Counted from the stretch's first letter, positions 33,596-43,700 are shown. The stretch is DNA of 64,000 nt from Gallaecimonas mangrovi (GCF_003367375.1 NZ_CP031416.1:999501-1063500); one strand, 5' to 3'. A program made the numbers and translations. The notes: a model not told the origin generated them from the letters alone.

Positions 33596-33980
33596 GAACC
33601 CATTCCTATATGCTGTAGCGACTTAGGCTTTCGCTTCGTTGGTTTTATCGTTACAACCTAACATACCCCAGGGTCAGGACTGGGTCAGTTCACCTTTGCT
33701 AATAATGACTTAGGTAATTTGTATCGAAATTTACCGGCAGCACTTTTAGGTGACTGGCAAGAGTGGTTGTGTGCTTTAAACATGCTGGCTTTTGCTTCTA
33801 ACTTCGGTTAATCCGCAGCAATTTTTCGGTTTTTGTTGTTGTCTTATTTCTTCCTTTTTCAAAGGGGAAGTCATGTGTCAGCAGCGCTGCTGTGCTAGCA
33901 AAGCTTGATAGGATGCTTTTAATGCTAGTGTGGCCAAGGTGCGCGCTGTTTTTTTGATAGGTATTGGTTGTGAGGCTACT
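33596..33980. other. intergenic region between divergent genes
   Basis: No gene is supported. It must hold the promoters of the tricorn-like gene (minus) and the aspartyl-protease-like gene (plus). A perfect 14-bp palindrome CAGCAGCGCTGCTG lies at 33879-33892; its role is unknown. Confidence 0.5.
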
Positions 33981-34811
33981 TTGAAACGCTGTTTGTGGTT
34001 GTTGTTGTCGCTCTGTTTGGTTGCGGTTGCCCCCGCAAGTTGGGCCAAAACACAGGTGTTAACCCTTGCGGTCAATAAGGCTGGCCTTGAGGTGATAAAT
34101 GCCAAGGTTGCTGGCCGCAAAGGCACTTTTTTGTTTGATTCGGGCATTGGCGTTTCTGGCGTTACCCCGGCTTTTGCTGCGGCCATTGGTTGTACGCCAT
34201 GGGGCAAAATAACTGGCTTTCGCGCCATAGGTGCGCGCCTGGACGTGCCGCGCTGTAATAAAGCCAAGGTCAGTGTTGGCCGCTATCAAACCGCCTTGTC
34301 GCCGCTGGCGGTCTATAACTTACCGGCCTTTATGGGCAAAGCGGCCCGGGGCCTTGATGGGGTAATAGGCCTGGATGTCTTTGCCAATAAGGTGGTAACG
34401 CTGGATGTGGCCAAACACCAGCTGCTACTGGAAGATAATCGCAGCCTTGGGCGCATTAAAAAACAGGGCATCGAAGTGCCCATTCGTCTAGTGCGTTCGG
34501 CCGAAGGCGCCGCCCTTACCGCTAACATGGGGGTGCCGGTCTTTACTGGCATGACCTGGCTGGAGCTTGATAGCGGCAACTATGGCCCGTCATTGCTGGA
34601 CCAAACCGTAGCCGGCTTGTTTGGGCTATCGAAAACCAACCCGAAGGCGCAGCTTTGGAGCTTTCACCCCAAAGCTAAGCTTGCCGTTTCTGGGCCGGTG
34701 TTGGTGAGAAACCTTATTATGGACGGAAACCTCGGCCGCCAAGTGCTGAAACACTGGCAAGTTACCCTGGATTTAGCCCACAGCCGGGGCTGGGTAGTGG
34801 TCAATAAATAA
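33981..34811 (+). CDS. retropepsin-like aspartyl protease family protein, exported
   Basis: I prefer the TTG start at 33981, preceded by TGAGG, since it places a signal peptide (CLWLLLSLCLVAVAPASWA) at the N-terminus; GTG 33930 is the longest reading. The mature protein of about 255 residues has two aspartyl-protease-like halves, each with a D[ST]G-like motif: LFDSGIGVSG near residue 58 and ELDSGNYGPS near residue 210. GLDGVIGLDVFANKVVTLD is the typical strand pair after the first motif. It may be a periplasmic retropepsin-like peptidase or a non-catalytic relative; I cannot tell. Confidence 0.75.
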   Translation: MKRCLWLLLSLCLVAVAPASWAKTQVLTLAVNKAGLEVINAKVAGRKGTFLFDSGIGVSGVTPAFAAAIGCTPWGKITGFRAIGARLDVPRCNKAKVSVGRYQTALSPLAVYNLPAFMGKAARGLDGVIGLDVFANKVVTLDVAKHQLLLEDNRSLGRIKKQGIEVPIRLVRSAEGAALTANMGVPVFTGMTWLELDSGNYGPSLLDQTVAGLFGLSKTNPKAQLWSFHPKAKLAVSGPVLVRNLIMDGNLGRQVLKHWQVTLDLAHSRGWVVVNK

Positions 34812-34816
34812 GGGTT

Positions 34817-34843
34817 AAAAAAGCCGCCTTGAGCGGCTTTTTT
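34817..34843. terminator. bidirectional intrinsic terminator
   Basis: AAAAAAGCCGC (34817-34827), loop CTTGA, GCGGCTTTTTT (34833-34843). It lies between the convergent aspartyl-protease-like and alginate-lyase-like genes. Confidence 0.92.
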
Positions 34844-35825
34844 AGTGGCAATAACACAGCAGCCAAGAGGGCGCTTTAACCCGCAGCTTTTTGGCTAAGG
34901 GCAGGTAGCTGCTGTCGAATATACTGGCGGCCCAATACACATTGGCGGCGCGGTCAGGCTGCCACAATCCAAAAAAGCCCTTCACCCCCGCTTGCTGGCG
35001 CTTTTTATCAAAGGCCACTTTGGTGTGTACAAATTCTTGGTGCTGTTTTTCGCCCTTGGCATAGGGGGTTAACCAGTCCACGGCCTGTTTAAGGCTCTGC
35101 CCTTGCGGGCCCTGTTCGCGAAACCAGTCCTGGCCCTGGGTGTTTGCTGCCAGCGCAGCCCTCAATAATGGCTCGATGTCGTAAACCACATAATGCAGGG
35201 CATCGCGGTACTGAAAATCCCAAACTTCGCCGCCCGGTTGAATATTTTTGGCCAGTTGCTGGCGAAAGGCCTGGTGGGCGAGTGCCAGCAGTTTTTTGTC
35301 GTTAAGGGCCACCGCCCCCAAGGTCACCAGTTTAATGCGGTGGCTTTGCCAGTTGTTGTGCCATTCATTGTGCTTATCAAGCTGGTGCGCCTGCATTAGC
35401 CCCAGATAACCTTCCACCATATTGCGAATAAAGTGCGCCGTTTGCTGGCGGATATCGGCGGGCAGCCCTTGGCGGCTAATGGCAAAGGCACTTAAAAAAT
35501 CGTCAAAGTGGCTTTCATCAATGGGGTTAAAGCTCAGCTGATAATGGCTAACCCACGCATCAAAATAATGGCTAAGGGTGGCCAGCTGCTGCGGGTTTTG
35601 GCTCAGCTGCCACTGGTTTGCTAAGGCCAGCATATAAGGAAAGTCGTGGCGGGCCTTAACCACGCGGCGCTGCAGTGGCCCGTAAATTTTGCCTTCGGTA
35701 TGCAGCGATGCCATGGCCTGTGGCTGCGCCGCCGGCGGCTTTATTGATGTGGGGGCTTGGCATGGCTCGCCAGCCAAGGCCGCTTGGCTTACTAACAGGC
35801 TAAAACAGCAGGCACGCAGCCACAT
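34842..35825 (-). CDS. alginate-lyase-like secreted protein (alpha-toroid)
   Basis: The 327-residue product has a signal peptide (WLRACCFSLLVSQAALA). The mature part is almost all helical, with the conserved cluster NNWQSHRIKLVTLGAVALND followed by later GGEVWDFQYRDALHYVVYD. This matches the (alpha/alpha) toroid of the alginate lyase family (PL5, Pfam Alginate_lyase), in which Asn, His, Arg and Tyr residues bind and cleave uronate polymers. If active it would degrade an acidic polysaccharide in the periplasm. No polysaccharide transport genes adjoin it, so the substrate is uncertain. Confidence 0.7.
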   Translation of the reverse strand: MWLRACCFSLLVSQAALAGEPCQAPTSIKPPAAQPQAMASLHTEGKIYGPLQRRVVKARHDFPYMLALANQWQLSQNPQQLATLSHYFDAWVSHYQLSFNPIDESHFDDFLSAFAISRQGLPADIRQQTAHFIRNMVEGYLGLMQAHQLDKHNEWHNNWQSHRIKLVTLGAVALNDKKLLALAHQAFRQQLAKNIQPGGEVWDFQYRDALHYVVYDIEPLLRAALAANTQGQDWFREQGPQGQSLKQAVDWLTPYAKGEKQHQEFVHTKVAFDKKRQQAGVKGFFGLWQPDRAANVYWAASIFDSSYLPLAKKLRVKAPSWLLCYCH

Positions 35826-36055
35826 CAGCAGATCCTTTTGGTTATTAATGCCCGCTATCTAGCCACCTTTTTGTCGCAAGCGAAAGACTTGTTGCGGTGA
35901 CAGGATTTAAGAAACCCCAAGGCTCGTGCTTTAATGGCCGGCCCTTATGCAGCAATACGCTAAGAAGAGGCACATCGCAGATGACGGTGATAGCCCATAT
36001 AACCATAAATTTCAGAGTCTTACTAAACAGGGTTTAATCCGACAGGAGATTTGAT

Positions 36056-37252
36056 GTGACTACGGAGTCCGCTGCTGCGAAGGACACCAACTCGCGCTGG
36101 CCGCTTTTGGCCTTGGCCATGGGTGCCTTTGGCATTGGTACCACCGAGTTTTCCCCTATGGGTTTGCTGCCGCAAATTGCCCAAGGGGTAGGTGTTTCCA
36201 TTCCTACCGCTGGCCTGTTGATCAGTGCCTATGCCGCCGGTGTCATGCTGGGTGCGCCCTTTATGACGCTTTATATGAGCCGTTTTGGCAAGCGCCCGGC
36301 GCTGATTTTGCTAATGGCCATTTTTACCATTGGTAACCTGACCAGTGCCTTGGCGCCGAATTATATTTCGCTGCTGGCCTCTCGCATTCTCACCAGCCTT
36401 AACCACGGCGCCTTTTTCGGGCTGGGGGCGGTGGTGGCGTCTAGCTTGGTACCGGCCAATAAAAGGGCCAGTGCGGTGGCCACCATGTTTATGGGGCTGA
36501 CCATTGCCAACATCGGTGGTGTACCGGCGGCCACCTGGATTGGCCAGCATTTAGGTTGGCGTTTGGCCTTTATTATTTCGGCGGGACTTGGGGTTATTAC
36601 CATGATAGCGCTGCGCTTTGCGCTGCCGATGGGGCGACCTGGCCAAAAACCGGATATTAAAGCCGAACTAAAAGTGCTGACCCAACCGGCGGTACTGACC
36701 GCATTGGCCACCACCGTGATGGGCGCAGGTGCCATGTTTACCCTTTACACTTATGTCTCGGCGTTATTGCAGACGGTGTCAGGCGCCAGCGACAATTTTG
36801 TGTCGCTTATTTTGGTGCTAATTGGTGTGGGGTTCACCCTGGGTAACATTATTAGCGGCCGCTTGGCCGACTGGTCCCTTACTGGCGCCGCTTCTATCTT
36901 CTTCTGCGCGCTGGCGATGTTAATGGTGTTGCTGCCGCTGACCTTGGGGCATGACTGGCTGGTAATGGTGATGTTTGTGCTGTGGGGCGCAGCTGCCTTT
37001 GGTATTGCGCCGCCGGTGCAAATTCAGGTGATGCACGTTGCTGCCAAGGCGCCGGGGCTGGCTTCATCGGTGAATATTGGTGCCTTTAACTTGGGTAACG
37101 CCCTGGGTGCGGCCTTGGGTGGGGCGGTGCTGAAAATGCACCTCGGTTACCCCATGGTACCGGTGGCCGGTGCCTTACTGGCATTAGGGGGCTTGGGGTT
37201 GGTGGCACTGAGCCATCGCCATGCCAAAGCCGCGCAGTTAGCTGCCGAATAA
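36056..37252 (+). CDS. MFS transporter, DHA1/AraJ-like
   Basis: A GTG start at 36056 with AGGAG upstream gives 398 residues and 12 predicted membrane segments. The first helix reads ALAMGAFGIGTTEFSPMGLL, the signature of the AraJ/YdeA/CmlA-type DHA1 branch, followed by RFGKRPALILLMAIF (motif A). Members export sugars, drugs such as chloramphenicol, or arabinose-like molecules. It is monocistronic with a strong terminator directly after it, and no regulator is adjacent. An overlapping out-of-frame ATG at 36054 is followed at once by a stop. Confidence 0.9.
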   Translation: MTTESAAAKDTNSRWPLLALAMGAFGIGTTEFSPMGLLPQIAQGVGVSIPTAGLLISAYAAGVMLGAPFMTLYMSRFGKRPALILLMAIFTIGNLTSALAPNYISLLASRILTSLNHGAFFGLGAVVASSLVPANKRASAVATMFMGLTIANIGGVPAATWIGQHLGWRLAFIISAGLGVITMIALRFALPMGRPGQKPDIKAELKVLTQPAVLTALATTVMGAGAMFTLYTYVSALLQTVSGASDNFVSLILVLIGVGFTLGNIISGRLADWSLTGAASIFFCALAMLMVLLPLTLGHDWLVMVMFVLWGAAAFGIAPPVQIQVMHVAAKAPGLASSVNIGAFNLGNALGAALGGAVLKMHLGYPMVPVAGALLALGGLGLVALSHRHAKAAQLAAE

Positions 37253-37279
37253 AAAAAGCCGCCCTTGGGCGGCTTTTTT
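37252..37279. terminator. intrinsic terminator
   Basis: GCCGCCC (37258-37264), loop TT, GGGCGGC (37267-37273), flanked by A6 and T6, right after the MFS stop codon. Confidence 0.93.
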
Positions 37280-37605
37280 AACGTCATTATTTTTAAATAG
37301 CGGCCATTACTTGGTCGCTTTATTGCAATGGTTAGCGATGTTTTCGTTTTAAAAGTAGTAGTAGTTGTTTTTTATTTAACCGCTTTGCTTTCTTTTTGCG
37401 CGGTAGCTGTAAATGACGCTTTTGTTGTTCATGTTACTGATAAAAAACATCCTTAACCTGTACTGAAACACCCTCGGTGTTTTTAATTGCAGTAGTGGCA
37501 ACATTTAATTCAAGGATGAATGTTCCCTCCTCATGGACGTTGGCCCGCGGCTTATGCTGCAAAGCGGCCAATCTCATTCCCCCTCAAAAGTTGGTGAAAA
37601 TTTTC
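37280..37605. other. AT-rich intergenic region before the ankyrin gene
   Basis: No gene is supported. The open frame of the ankyrin gene can be extended back to 37477, but the translation there is not ankyrin-like and the stretch is AT-rich and promoter-like. Confidence 0.5.
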
Positions 37606-40600
37606 ATGTTTTTTAGCCGTAACGCTTCTTCCGTCGACGCCATTATCAAATCTGGCAATCTTACAAAGTTACAAAAGCACATTGATGCCAGTAACTGTAA
37701 CGAGCCTGACGATAACCAGCGCTCACCGCTGTATTACGCCATCTATTACAAGCAAGCCGAGATCGCCGCCTGGCTGTTGTCCCTTGGCTGCGACATCGAT
37801 TCCGGTGCTGAAAAGCCCGAACAGTATGTAATGGAGTTTGTGGTCACTCAGCTTTCTGAACCACTGCTTAAGGCTTTTATCGACCATGGCGAGGCACTGC
37901 CGTCTTATATTGATGGCCTGCCGGTGCTACACCAACTGATGCACCACGACAAAATCAATGAGCGCTATTTTGGTTATGTGATGTCGCAAGGCGCTGACAT
38001 TAACCAAATTGACATGCGGGCAACCAAGCAAACCGTGCTGGCTTATTACCTTGGCCAGGAGCAAACCCGGGTTGACCCGCTGGCGGTGGCCTGGCTGATG
38101 AAACTGGGGGCCGACGTCAATAAAGCGCAGCTACCCAAAAACACGCCACTAATGCGCGCCTTAATGAACCCGGCCCTGCTCGATACGCAAAGCAAACTGG
38201 CGGCCACCACCTTTAACCGCGTCTTAGAACAGCTCAATAAAGCCGACCTGGTGCTCAACCTGCCGGTTAGCGGGCCGAGTTTTGCCGAGCGCATTTTGCA
38301 ATTTCGCCGTTACGCCAGCTTTATTAAATTGCTGGAACTGGGCCTGGACATCGCTGACGACGATAAACCGGCGCTGGAAAAATACCTCGATTTGGAAAAT
38401 TTTGGCCGCTCCGACGCTAAAGCATTGCAAGCGATTAACGAGCAGCGCCAGCTGAATTTACCGATCAGCATTTTGATAAACAACGTGCGGCAAATGCAGC
38501 AGGTTGTTGACGATATGCCCATTGATAATGGCGATGTGAATAAAACCTTCATCGATATTTTTAAAGCGGGCAATATTCCCCTCGAGAAAAAGCTGGCCAT
38601 GCTCGAAGCCTTGCTGGAAAAAGGCGCCGACATTAACCAAGGGGTTAACTGGGCTGGCATGACCCTAAGCCCACTGCACATTTTGTGTGGCTGGCTCGAT
38701 AACATCGAATATGGCGAAAGGTTACTGGTGTGGCTGTTAGAACACGGCGCCGCCATTGAATGCCACGGCCGCTCGGCGCTGGCTATGGCGCTGTGGTTTG
38801 AACGCATGCCGCTGGTTAGCCAGCTGGCAGAACGCGGTGCCGACCTTAACTTCCATGGCGACGATGGCAGCAATATTCTCAGCTGGCTGTTTACCATGAA
38901 CCCCCAAGGCGGCAGTTACGACTATGAAAGCCGCGCCGCTGCCCTTACTAGCCTGAAAGCGATTTTTGACAGCCACAACCTGGCGCTGCCGCTGGGTGAA
39001 GAATTCAACTATGGCCCGGATAGCCCCAGCGATTTAAATCAGCGCTGCATGTTACCGGTGCTGGTGGCGCGCTATAAGCCAGAAGGTTTTATGCACCAGC
39101 TGCAAGCGCTGCTCGATTGCGGTTGGGATATTAATGCCGAAGTGGTTGACGACGACGGTTGCCGCGGCAACATCATTGCCATTTGGGGCCAGTACGCCAA
39201 CATGGGCGACGACATCAGCCCGATATTAAGCACCTTAACAACGCCGGTGGATGTTAGCAGCCCCTTGGCGGGCGACCCGCTGCGCTGGCTGATTGGCTCT
39301 GGCGTGTCGGTTGAAACCTTAAAATGTTTGCTGCCAGGGGCAGAAAACATCGACCAGCGTTTTCGCAGCAATGTTGGCAGCGAGGTGATAGTGGCGCTGG
39401 AATACGGCTACATCTACCACATTCTGCACAAGTGTTATTCTGCTGATGGCGACGCTGAAAAATACCAATATTGCGCCGATGTGTGCCGGTTGCTGTTGGC
39501 CCATGGCGCCGATGCCAACGCCACCATGAGTCGCGAGTTACAGCCTGCCTACCAAGATGATGGCCGTGGCTGGGGGCAATACCGCACCGAAGAAACCCTG
39601 TTGGAAGCCGCTGCGCAGTTTGACAACCTCGACGTATTCCGGGCACTGCTCGACAACGGTGCTGACCCTCATAAGCCGATGTGCGTAACCGGCGAAACCT
39701 TTGAAATTTATATTGTTTCACGCTTTAACAGTGATGACCCGGCCCAGCCTCTTCCCTTTTTGGAAGAGTTGGCAAAACGCGGGCAGTTGGACGTTAATAT
39801 CAGCAACTCACTGAAAAACACCCCGCTGCTGGCAGCCGCGTCCAAATGCTACACCCCGCTGGTGCGCTTCTTGTTGGAACAGGGCGCCGATATCAACGCT
39901 TGTGGTGGCTTTGATAATTCCATGCCGCTGCACCGGGCCATCAGTAACTGGAACTTCATTGACAAGGAAGACCGCCGCGCCACCGTTGAGGTGCTGCTTG
40001 AATTCGGTGCTGACGTCAATGCCATAGACCCTGACGGCGATACGCCGCTGATGTGCGCCGCCGCTTATGGCTGTTTAACGGCAGTTGAAGCGCTGATTGC
40101 AAAAGGCGTTGACGTCACCCTGGCCAATCCCCACGGCTTTACGGCGCTGCATAACGCGGCATGGCGAGCCTATGGTTATGACAACCATGTGGAATTTGGC
40201 CGCGACAGAAACTGCATCGACCAAGGGCTTAAAAACAACATCATCAACCTGCTATTAGACCAGGGCGCCGATATTAATGCTGCCAGCAAAGAAGACGGTT
40301 ACACGCCGCTGACCTTGGCCATACTCAAAGGCCACGACGAGATCTTTATGCGGCTGATGAAGCGAGGCGCCGACCTTAACAAGCTTGATACCCGTGGCCG
40401 CACGCCGCTGATGATTGCCATGGAAGGGGGCGACCAGGCTTTTGTCAACTTCCTTTGCAGCTCGCCTTTGGTGCGGGAAAAGGTAGAACACCTCGACAAT
40501 AACGGCAGTAACTTAATGCACTACATTGCGTTGCGGCCCGATGAAGAAGAAGCCTGCCAGTTCTTTAAGCTGTTTACCTCACGGCTGAATTTGTCTTTTA

Positions 40601-40929
40601 AAGCCAATAAAAGCCAGATAACGCCACTGCACTATGCGGCTTATCGTGGCCACAGCGAATTGGTTAATTTGCTGGCGGCGCTGGGTGTCGATATCAACGG
40701 TTGTGACGGCAACGGCAATACGCCGCTGCATGTGGCGATGTTCTTTGACCCAGACGACACCGAATATGGCCAGATAATTAAGCTGGTTACCAACCTGCTA
40801 ACCGCCGGGGCCAACCCGAGGTTAGAAAATAACGAAGGTGTCTCGCCTCTGGCGCTGGCATCCGAGCGCGAGCTGAAATCCTGCGTCGAGTTGATGAGCA
40901 TGGTGCCGGCAGGCGCCAGCCTCAACTAA
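37606..40929 (+). CDS. giant ankyrin-repeat protein
   Basis: From ATG 37606 (MFFSRNASSVDAII) the protein has 1107 residues made almost entirely of ankyrin repeats. Clear units include SPLYYAIYYKQAEIAAWLLS, TPLLAAASKCYTPLVRFLLE, TPLMCAAAYGCLTAVEALIA, TPLTLAILKGHDEIFMRLMK and TPLHYAAYRGHSELVNLLAA, with degenerate repeats in the middle (about residues 200-620). There is no signal peptide, membrane segment or enzymatic domain, so it is a cytosolic protein-binding scaffold. Partners cannot be inferred: neighbours are an MFS exporter and a convergent peptidase gene. Bacterial ankyrin giants are often effectors, antitoxins or stress proteins, but none of those roles is shown here. Confidence 0.88.
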   Translation: MFFSRNASSVDAIIKSGNLTKLQKHIDASNCNEPDDNQRSPLYYAIYYKQAEIAAWLLSLGCDIDSGAEKPEQYVMEFVVTQLSEPLLKAFIDHGEALPSYIDGLPVLHQLMHHDKINERYFGYVMSQGADINQIDMRATKQTVLAYYLGQEQTRVDPLAVAWLMKLGADVNKAQLPKNTPLMRALMNPALLDTQSKLAATTFNRVLEQLNKADLVLNLPVSGPSFAERILQFRRYASFIKLLELGLDIADDDKPALEKYLDLENFGRSDAKALQAINEQRQLNLPISILINNVRQMQQVVDDMPIDNGDVNKTFIDIFKAGNIPLEKKLAMLEALLEKGADINQGVNWAGMTLSPLHILCGWLDNIEYGERLLVWLLEHGAAIECHGRSALAMALWFERMPLVSQLAERGADLNFHGDDGSNILSWLFTMNPQGGSYDYESRAAALTSLKAIFDSHNLALPLGEEFNYGPDSPSDLNQRCMLPVLVARYKPEGFMHQLQALLDCGWDINAEVVDDDGCRGNIIAIWGQYANMGDDISPILSTLTTPVDVSSPLAGDPLRWLIGSGVSVETLKCLLPGAENIDQRFRSNVGSEVIVALEYGYIYHILHKCYSADGDAEKYQYCADVCRLLLAHGADANATMSRELQPAYQDDGRGWGQYRTEETLLEAAAQFDNLDVFRALLDNGADPHKPMCVTGETFEIYIVSRFNSDDPAQPLPFLEELAKRGQLDVNISNSLKNTPLLAAASKCYTPLVRFLLEQGADINACGGFDNSMPLHRAISNWNFIDKEDRRATVEVLLEFGADVNAIDPDGDTPLMCAAAYGCLTAVEALIAKGVDVTLANPHGFTALHNAAWRAYGYDNHVEFGRDRNCIDQGLKNNIINLLLDQGADINAASKEDGYTPLTLAILKGHDEIFMRLMKRGADLNKLDTRGRTPLMIAMEGGDQAFVNFLCSSPLVREKVEHLDNNGSNLMHYIALRPDEEEACQFFKLFTSRLNLSFKANKSQITPLHYAAYRGHSELVNLLAALGVDINGCDGNGNTPLHVAMFFDPDDTEYGQIIKLVTNLLTAGANPRLENNEGVSPLALASERELKSCVELMSMVPAGASLN

Positions 40930-40930
40930 C

Positions 40931-40958
40931 AAAAAGCCGGGCATTAGCCCGGCTTTTT
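40931..40958. terminator. intrinsic terminator
   Basis: AAAAAGCCGGGC (40931-40942), loop ATTA, GCCCGGCTTTTT (40947-40958), directly after the ankyrin gene. Confidence 0.93.
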
Positions 40959-40995
40959 TTAGGCGCTCGCTTCTGAATACTTGGCAATAAACATA

Positions 40996-41022
40996 AAAAA
41001 AGCCGCCCAAGGGCGGCTTTTT
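40996..41022. terminator. intrinsic terminator
   Basis: GCCGCCC (41002-41008), loop AA, GGGCGGC (41011-41017) with A and T tracts; it ends the minus-strand M16 peptidase gene. Confidence 0.92.
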
Positions 41023-41036
41023 GGTGGCCAGAGCCA

Positions 41037-43700
41037 TCAGCCTTTTGGCGCAGGGCCTTTAACGGCGGTAACAAAACCGTCGGGGCGAATGTACTTGGCG
41101 TAGGCAGCCTGGATGTCTTTGGCGGTCAGCCCGTAGTAGGTTTTGGCAGCCAGCTCCAGGGCGTTAAGGGGTTTACCTTCCATCGACAGCGACAACAGCT
41201 GGCCGGCAATGCCGTCAAAGCTTGCTTCACTTAGCGGAATTTGCCGCAGCAATATGCCCTTGGCTTGCTTGAGTTCGGTTTCGCTGACCGGCTTTTGCGC
41301 CATGGCTTTGAGATCTTTAATTACCAAGGCGCGGGCGGCTTTTACCTTGTCTGGGTCGCTACCAAAGTAAACGTTGTAGGTGCCACGGTTTTTGTCCAGG
41401 CTCAGCCCGGATGACACGGTGTAAACCAAGCCATTTTTCTCCCGCAGATCTTTGACAAAACGCGAGGCATAAAAGCCGCCGCCCAGCACTTCATTACCCA
41501 AATTTAGGGCAAAGCGTTGCGGGCTGTTTTCGGTAACATCGACGTTTTGCACCATTTGCACGCTGTCTTGTATCGCTGCTTTATCGGGGGTGTTGAACTC
41601 GGTGGCTTTGTTGGCTGGCACCGCCGGGTAGTTGGTTTCGGGTTTGGGCCCTTTGGCTTGCCAGTGGCCAAAGTATTTGTTGACCACGGCTTTGGCTTGG
41701 TCCGGGGTCACTTTGCCCACCACAACGAGGGTGGTCATGTCCGGGCGGAAGGTGTCTGCGTAGTACTGCTTAATATCGCCGTAGCTTAACTTCATCACCG
41801 ATTGTGGGGTGGCGTGGCGCAGGCTTGGGTCATTTTTCGGATACAGCGCTTGGCTCAGGTGCAGGCTGTTTAAAAAGCTCGGCGACTGCAACATGCCGGC
41901 GACGCTGGCAGCGGTTTGGTGCTGAACAATTTGAAAGGCTTGCGGCGGCAGGGCGGGGTTTAGTTCGTTGTCAGCCAACAACTTCATTCCTTGCTCAAAG
42001 TGCTTGGCCGGTACCGCCAGGCTAAAGCTGGAACCGGCTGATTCCGAGGCCGAGATGTTGTCCAAGGCTTGTTGGAACTGCAAGCGGCCAAGACCAGTGG
42101 TGCCGTAACTAAAGAGGCTATCGAGAATGCTGCTAATGCCTTCCTGGCCGGCTTTGGCCTGCATGTGTTCGTTGGTATCAATGGCACCGGTAACATAGAC
42201 GGTGTCGCTAACGTCTTCAGGTTGCACTATTACCCTAAGGCCATTGGCCAGGGTGAAGTCGCTAGGTTTAAGGTGCGACTTGGGTACCGACAGCTTGGCA
42301 AAGCTTTTTTGCGCCCATTTTGGCAGTGTTACCGGCTTGTCTGGCGCGCTATTAAAGCTTTCGGCGCCGCCAAAGCCTTTACTGGCGACCGGCTTACCAG
42401 AGCTGGCCGGGGTGAGGGTGGCGGTTACTGAGGCTTTAGGGTTTAGCACCTTGGCGGCCAGGGCGTTGACCATGGCTGGCGTTACCGCCTCTATGGCACT
42501 TTTAATGGCCTGCGGCGAGCTAAGCTGCTGCTGCACTAAGGCGTCAGACCAGGCGTTGGCTAGGCCATCTACCGAGTTTTTAGCAAATTCCAGGCTGGCA
42601 ATGGCGCTGCGTTTGGCAGCCTCTACTAGCGCTGGGTCAATGCCTTTAGTGGCCGCGTGCTGCAAGATGGCGTTCATGCGCTTTTCAATAGGGGCCAGAC
42701 TGGCGCCCTTGGCAAAGGCGGTATAAGCGTAAGCAATGCCGCCGTGGGGCATGAACTGCCCTTCAAAACTGCCATAAAGGGCGGTGCCGTCCATACCCAT
42801 GCCATATAAAGCGCCGCGCTGCGAGGCTAGGGCGCTGCTCATAACCAGGGCGGTGGCGTAGTCTTTATCGCGCAGCCCCGGTAGGCGAAAGGCGTGAATT
42901 TGAAAGCCGTATGGAGTATCGGTTTCCAGCTTGATGTGCTGCGTTTTTACCGGCTGGTAGTGAAAGGCCGGTTTCACTGGCAACTTGCGGCTGGGAATGT
43001 CGGCAAACAGCGACTTCACCTCAGCCAGGGTTTTGGCCGGGTCAACGTCACCGGCAATCACCAGCACCGCGTTATTGGGGGCATACCAGGTGTCGTGAAA
43101 GTGCTTAAGGTCGGCAGCGGTGGTTTTGTTAAAAGACGGCCGGGTACCAAGCGGGGTGTGTTCATAAGGGGTGCCAGCAAACAGGTCTTTACGCATTTGG
43201 GTGGTGGCTTTGAACATGGGGCTGGATAGGTCTCTTGCGACTTCCTGCTCTATGGCGCCCCGTTCGTTTTTCCACTCCGCCGGTTTCATATCGACAGCGC
43301 GCATGCGAATGGCATGAATGCGCAGCGCTACGTCAATATCTTGCTTGGGTACGGTGAAATAGTAGCGGGTGGAGTCTTCCATGGTTTCGGCGTTGAAGTT
43401 ACCGCCCATGTTGGCCGCCAGGGCCGAAATTTGGTCTTTGCTCAGGCCGGGGCTGCCGCGAAACATCATGTGCTCAACGGCGTGGGCAGTGCCGGGAAAA
43501 CCGCTTGGGGTTTCGTTACCACCGGCCAGGTAGTTAACCTGGGTTGTTACCACCGGCGCCAGCTTGTCTTCGATTATTACCACCTTGAGGCCGTTTTTTA
43601 AGGTGGCGCGGGTTACGTCGTGCTGGGGCTGTTGTGCCAGCGCGGGCAAGGCGGCGCTGCCCAAGGCAAGGGCAACCGCCAAGGCTAAGGATTTAGTCAT
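41037..43700 (-). CDS. M16 family zinc metallopeptidase, exported
   Basis: The 887-residue product has a signal peptide (cleavage after PALA) and two M16 units in tandem, as in the bacterial pitrilysin/PqqL-like group. The active first unit has the inverted zinc motif HAVEH (His73, Glu76, His77) and the downstream acidic cluster NERGAIEQE near residue 150. The second unit (after about residue 475) starts with DFTLANGLRVIV and is inactive. It is predicted to be a periplasmic oligopeptidase. The gene is monocistronic with a terminator. Confidence 0.93.
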   Translation of the reverse strand: MTKSLALAVALALGSAALPALAQQPQHDVTRATLKNGLKVVIIEDKLAPVVTTQVNYLAGGNETPSGFPGTAHAVEHMMFRGSPGLSKDQISALAANMGGNFNAETMEDSTRYYFTVPKQDIDVALRIHAIRMRAVDMKPAEWKNERGAIEQEVARDLSSPMFKATTQMRKDLFAGTPYEHTPLGTRPSFNKTTAADLKHFHDTWYAPNNAVLVIAGDVDPAKTLAEVKSLFADIPSRKLPVKPAFHYQPVKTQHIKLETDTPYGFQIHAFRLPGLRDKDYATALVMSSALASQRGALYGMGMDGTALYGSFEGQFMPHGGIAYAYTAFAKGASLAPIEKRMNAILQHAATKGIDPALVEAAKRSAIASLEFAKNSVDGLANAWSDALVQQQLSSPQAIKSAIEAVTPAMVNALAAKVLNPKASVTATLTPASSGKPVASKGFGGAESFNSAPDKPVTLPKWAQKSFAKLSVPKSHLKPSDFTLANGLRVIVQPEDVSDTVYVTGAIDTNEHMQAKAGQEGISSILDSLFSYGTTGLGRLQFQQALDNISASESAGSSFSLAVPAKHFEQGMKLLADNELNPALPPQAFQIVQHQTAASVAGMLQSPSFLNSLHLSQALYPKNDPSLRHATPQSVMKLSYGDIKQYYADTFRPDMTTLVVVGKVTPDQAKAVVNKYFGHWQAKGPKPETNYPAVPANKATEFNTPDKAAIQDSVQMVQNVDVTENSPQRFALNLGNEVLGGGFYASRFVKDLREKNGLVYTVSSGLSLDKNRGTYNVYFGSDPDKVKAARALVIKDLKAMAQKPVSETELKQAKGILLRQIPLSEASFDGIAGQLLSLSMEGKPLNALELAAKTYYGLTAKDIQAAYAKYIRPDGFVTAVKGPAPKG

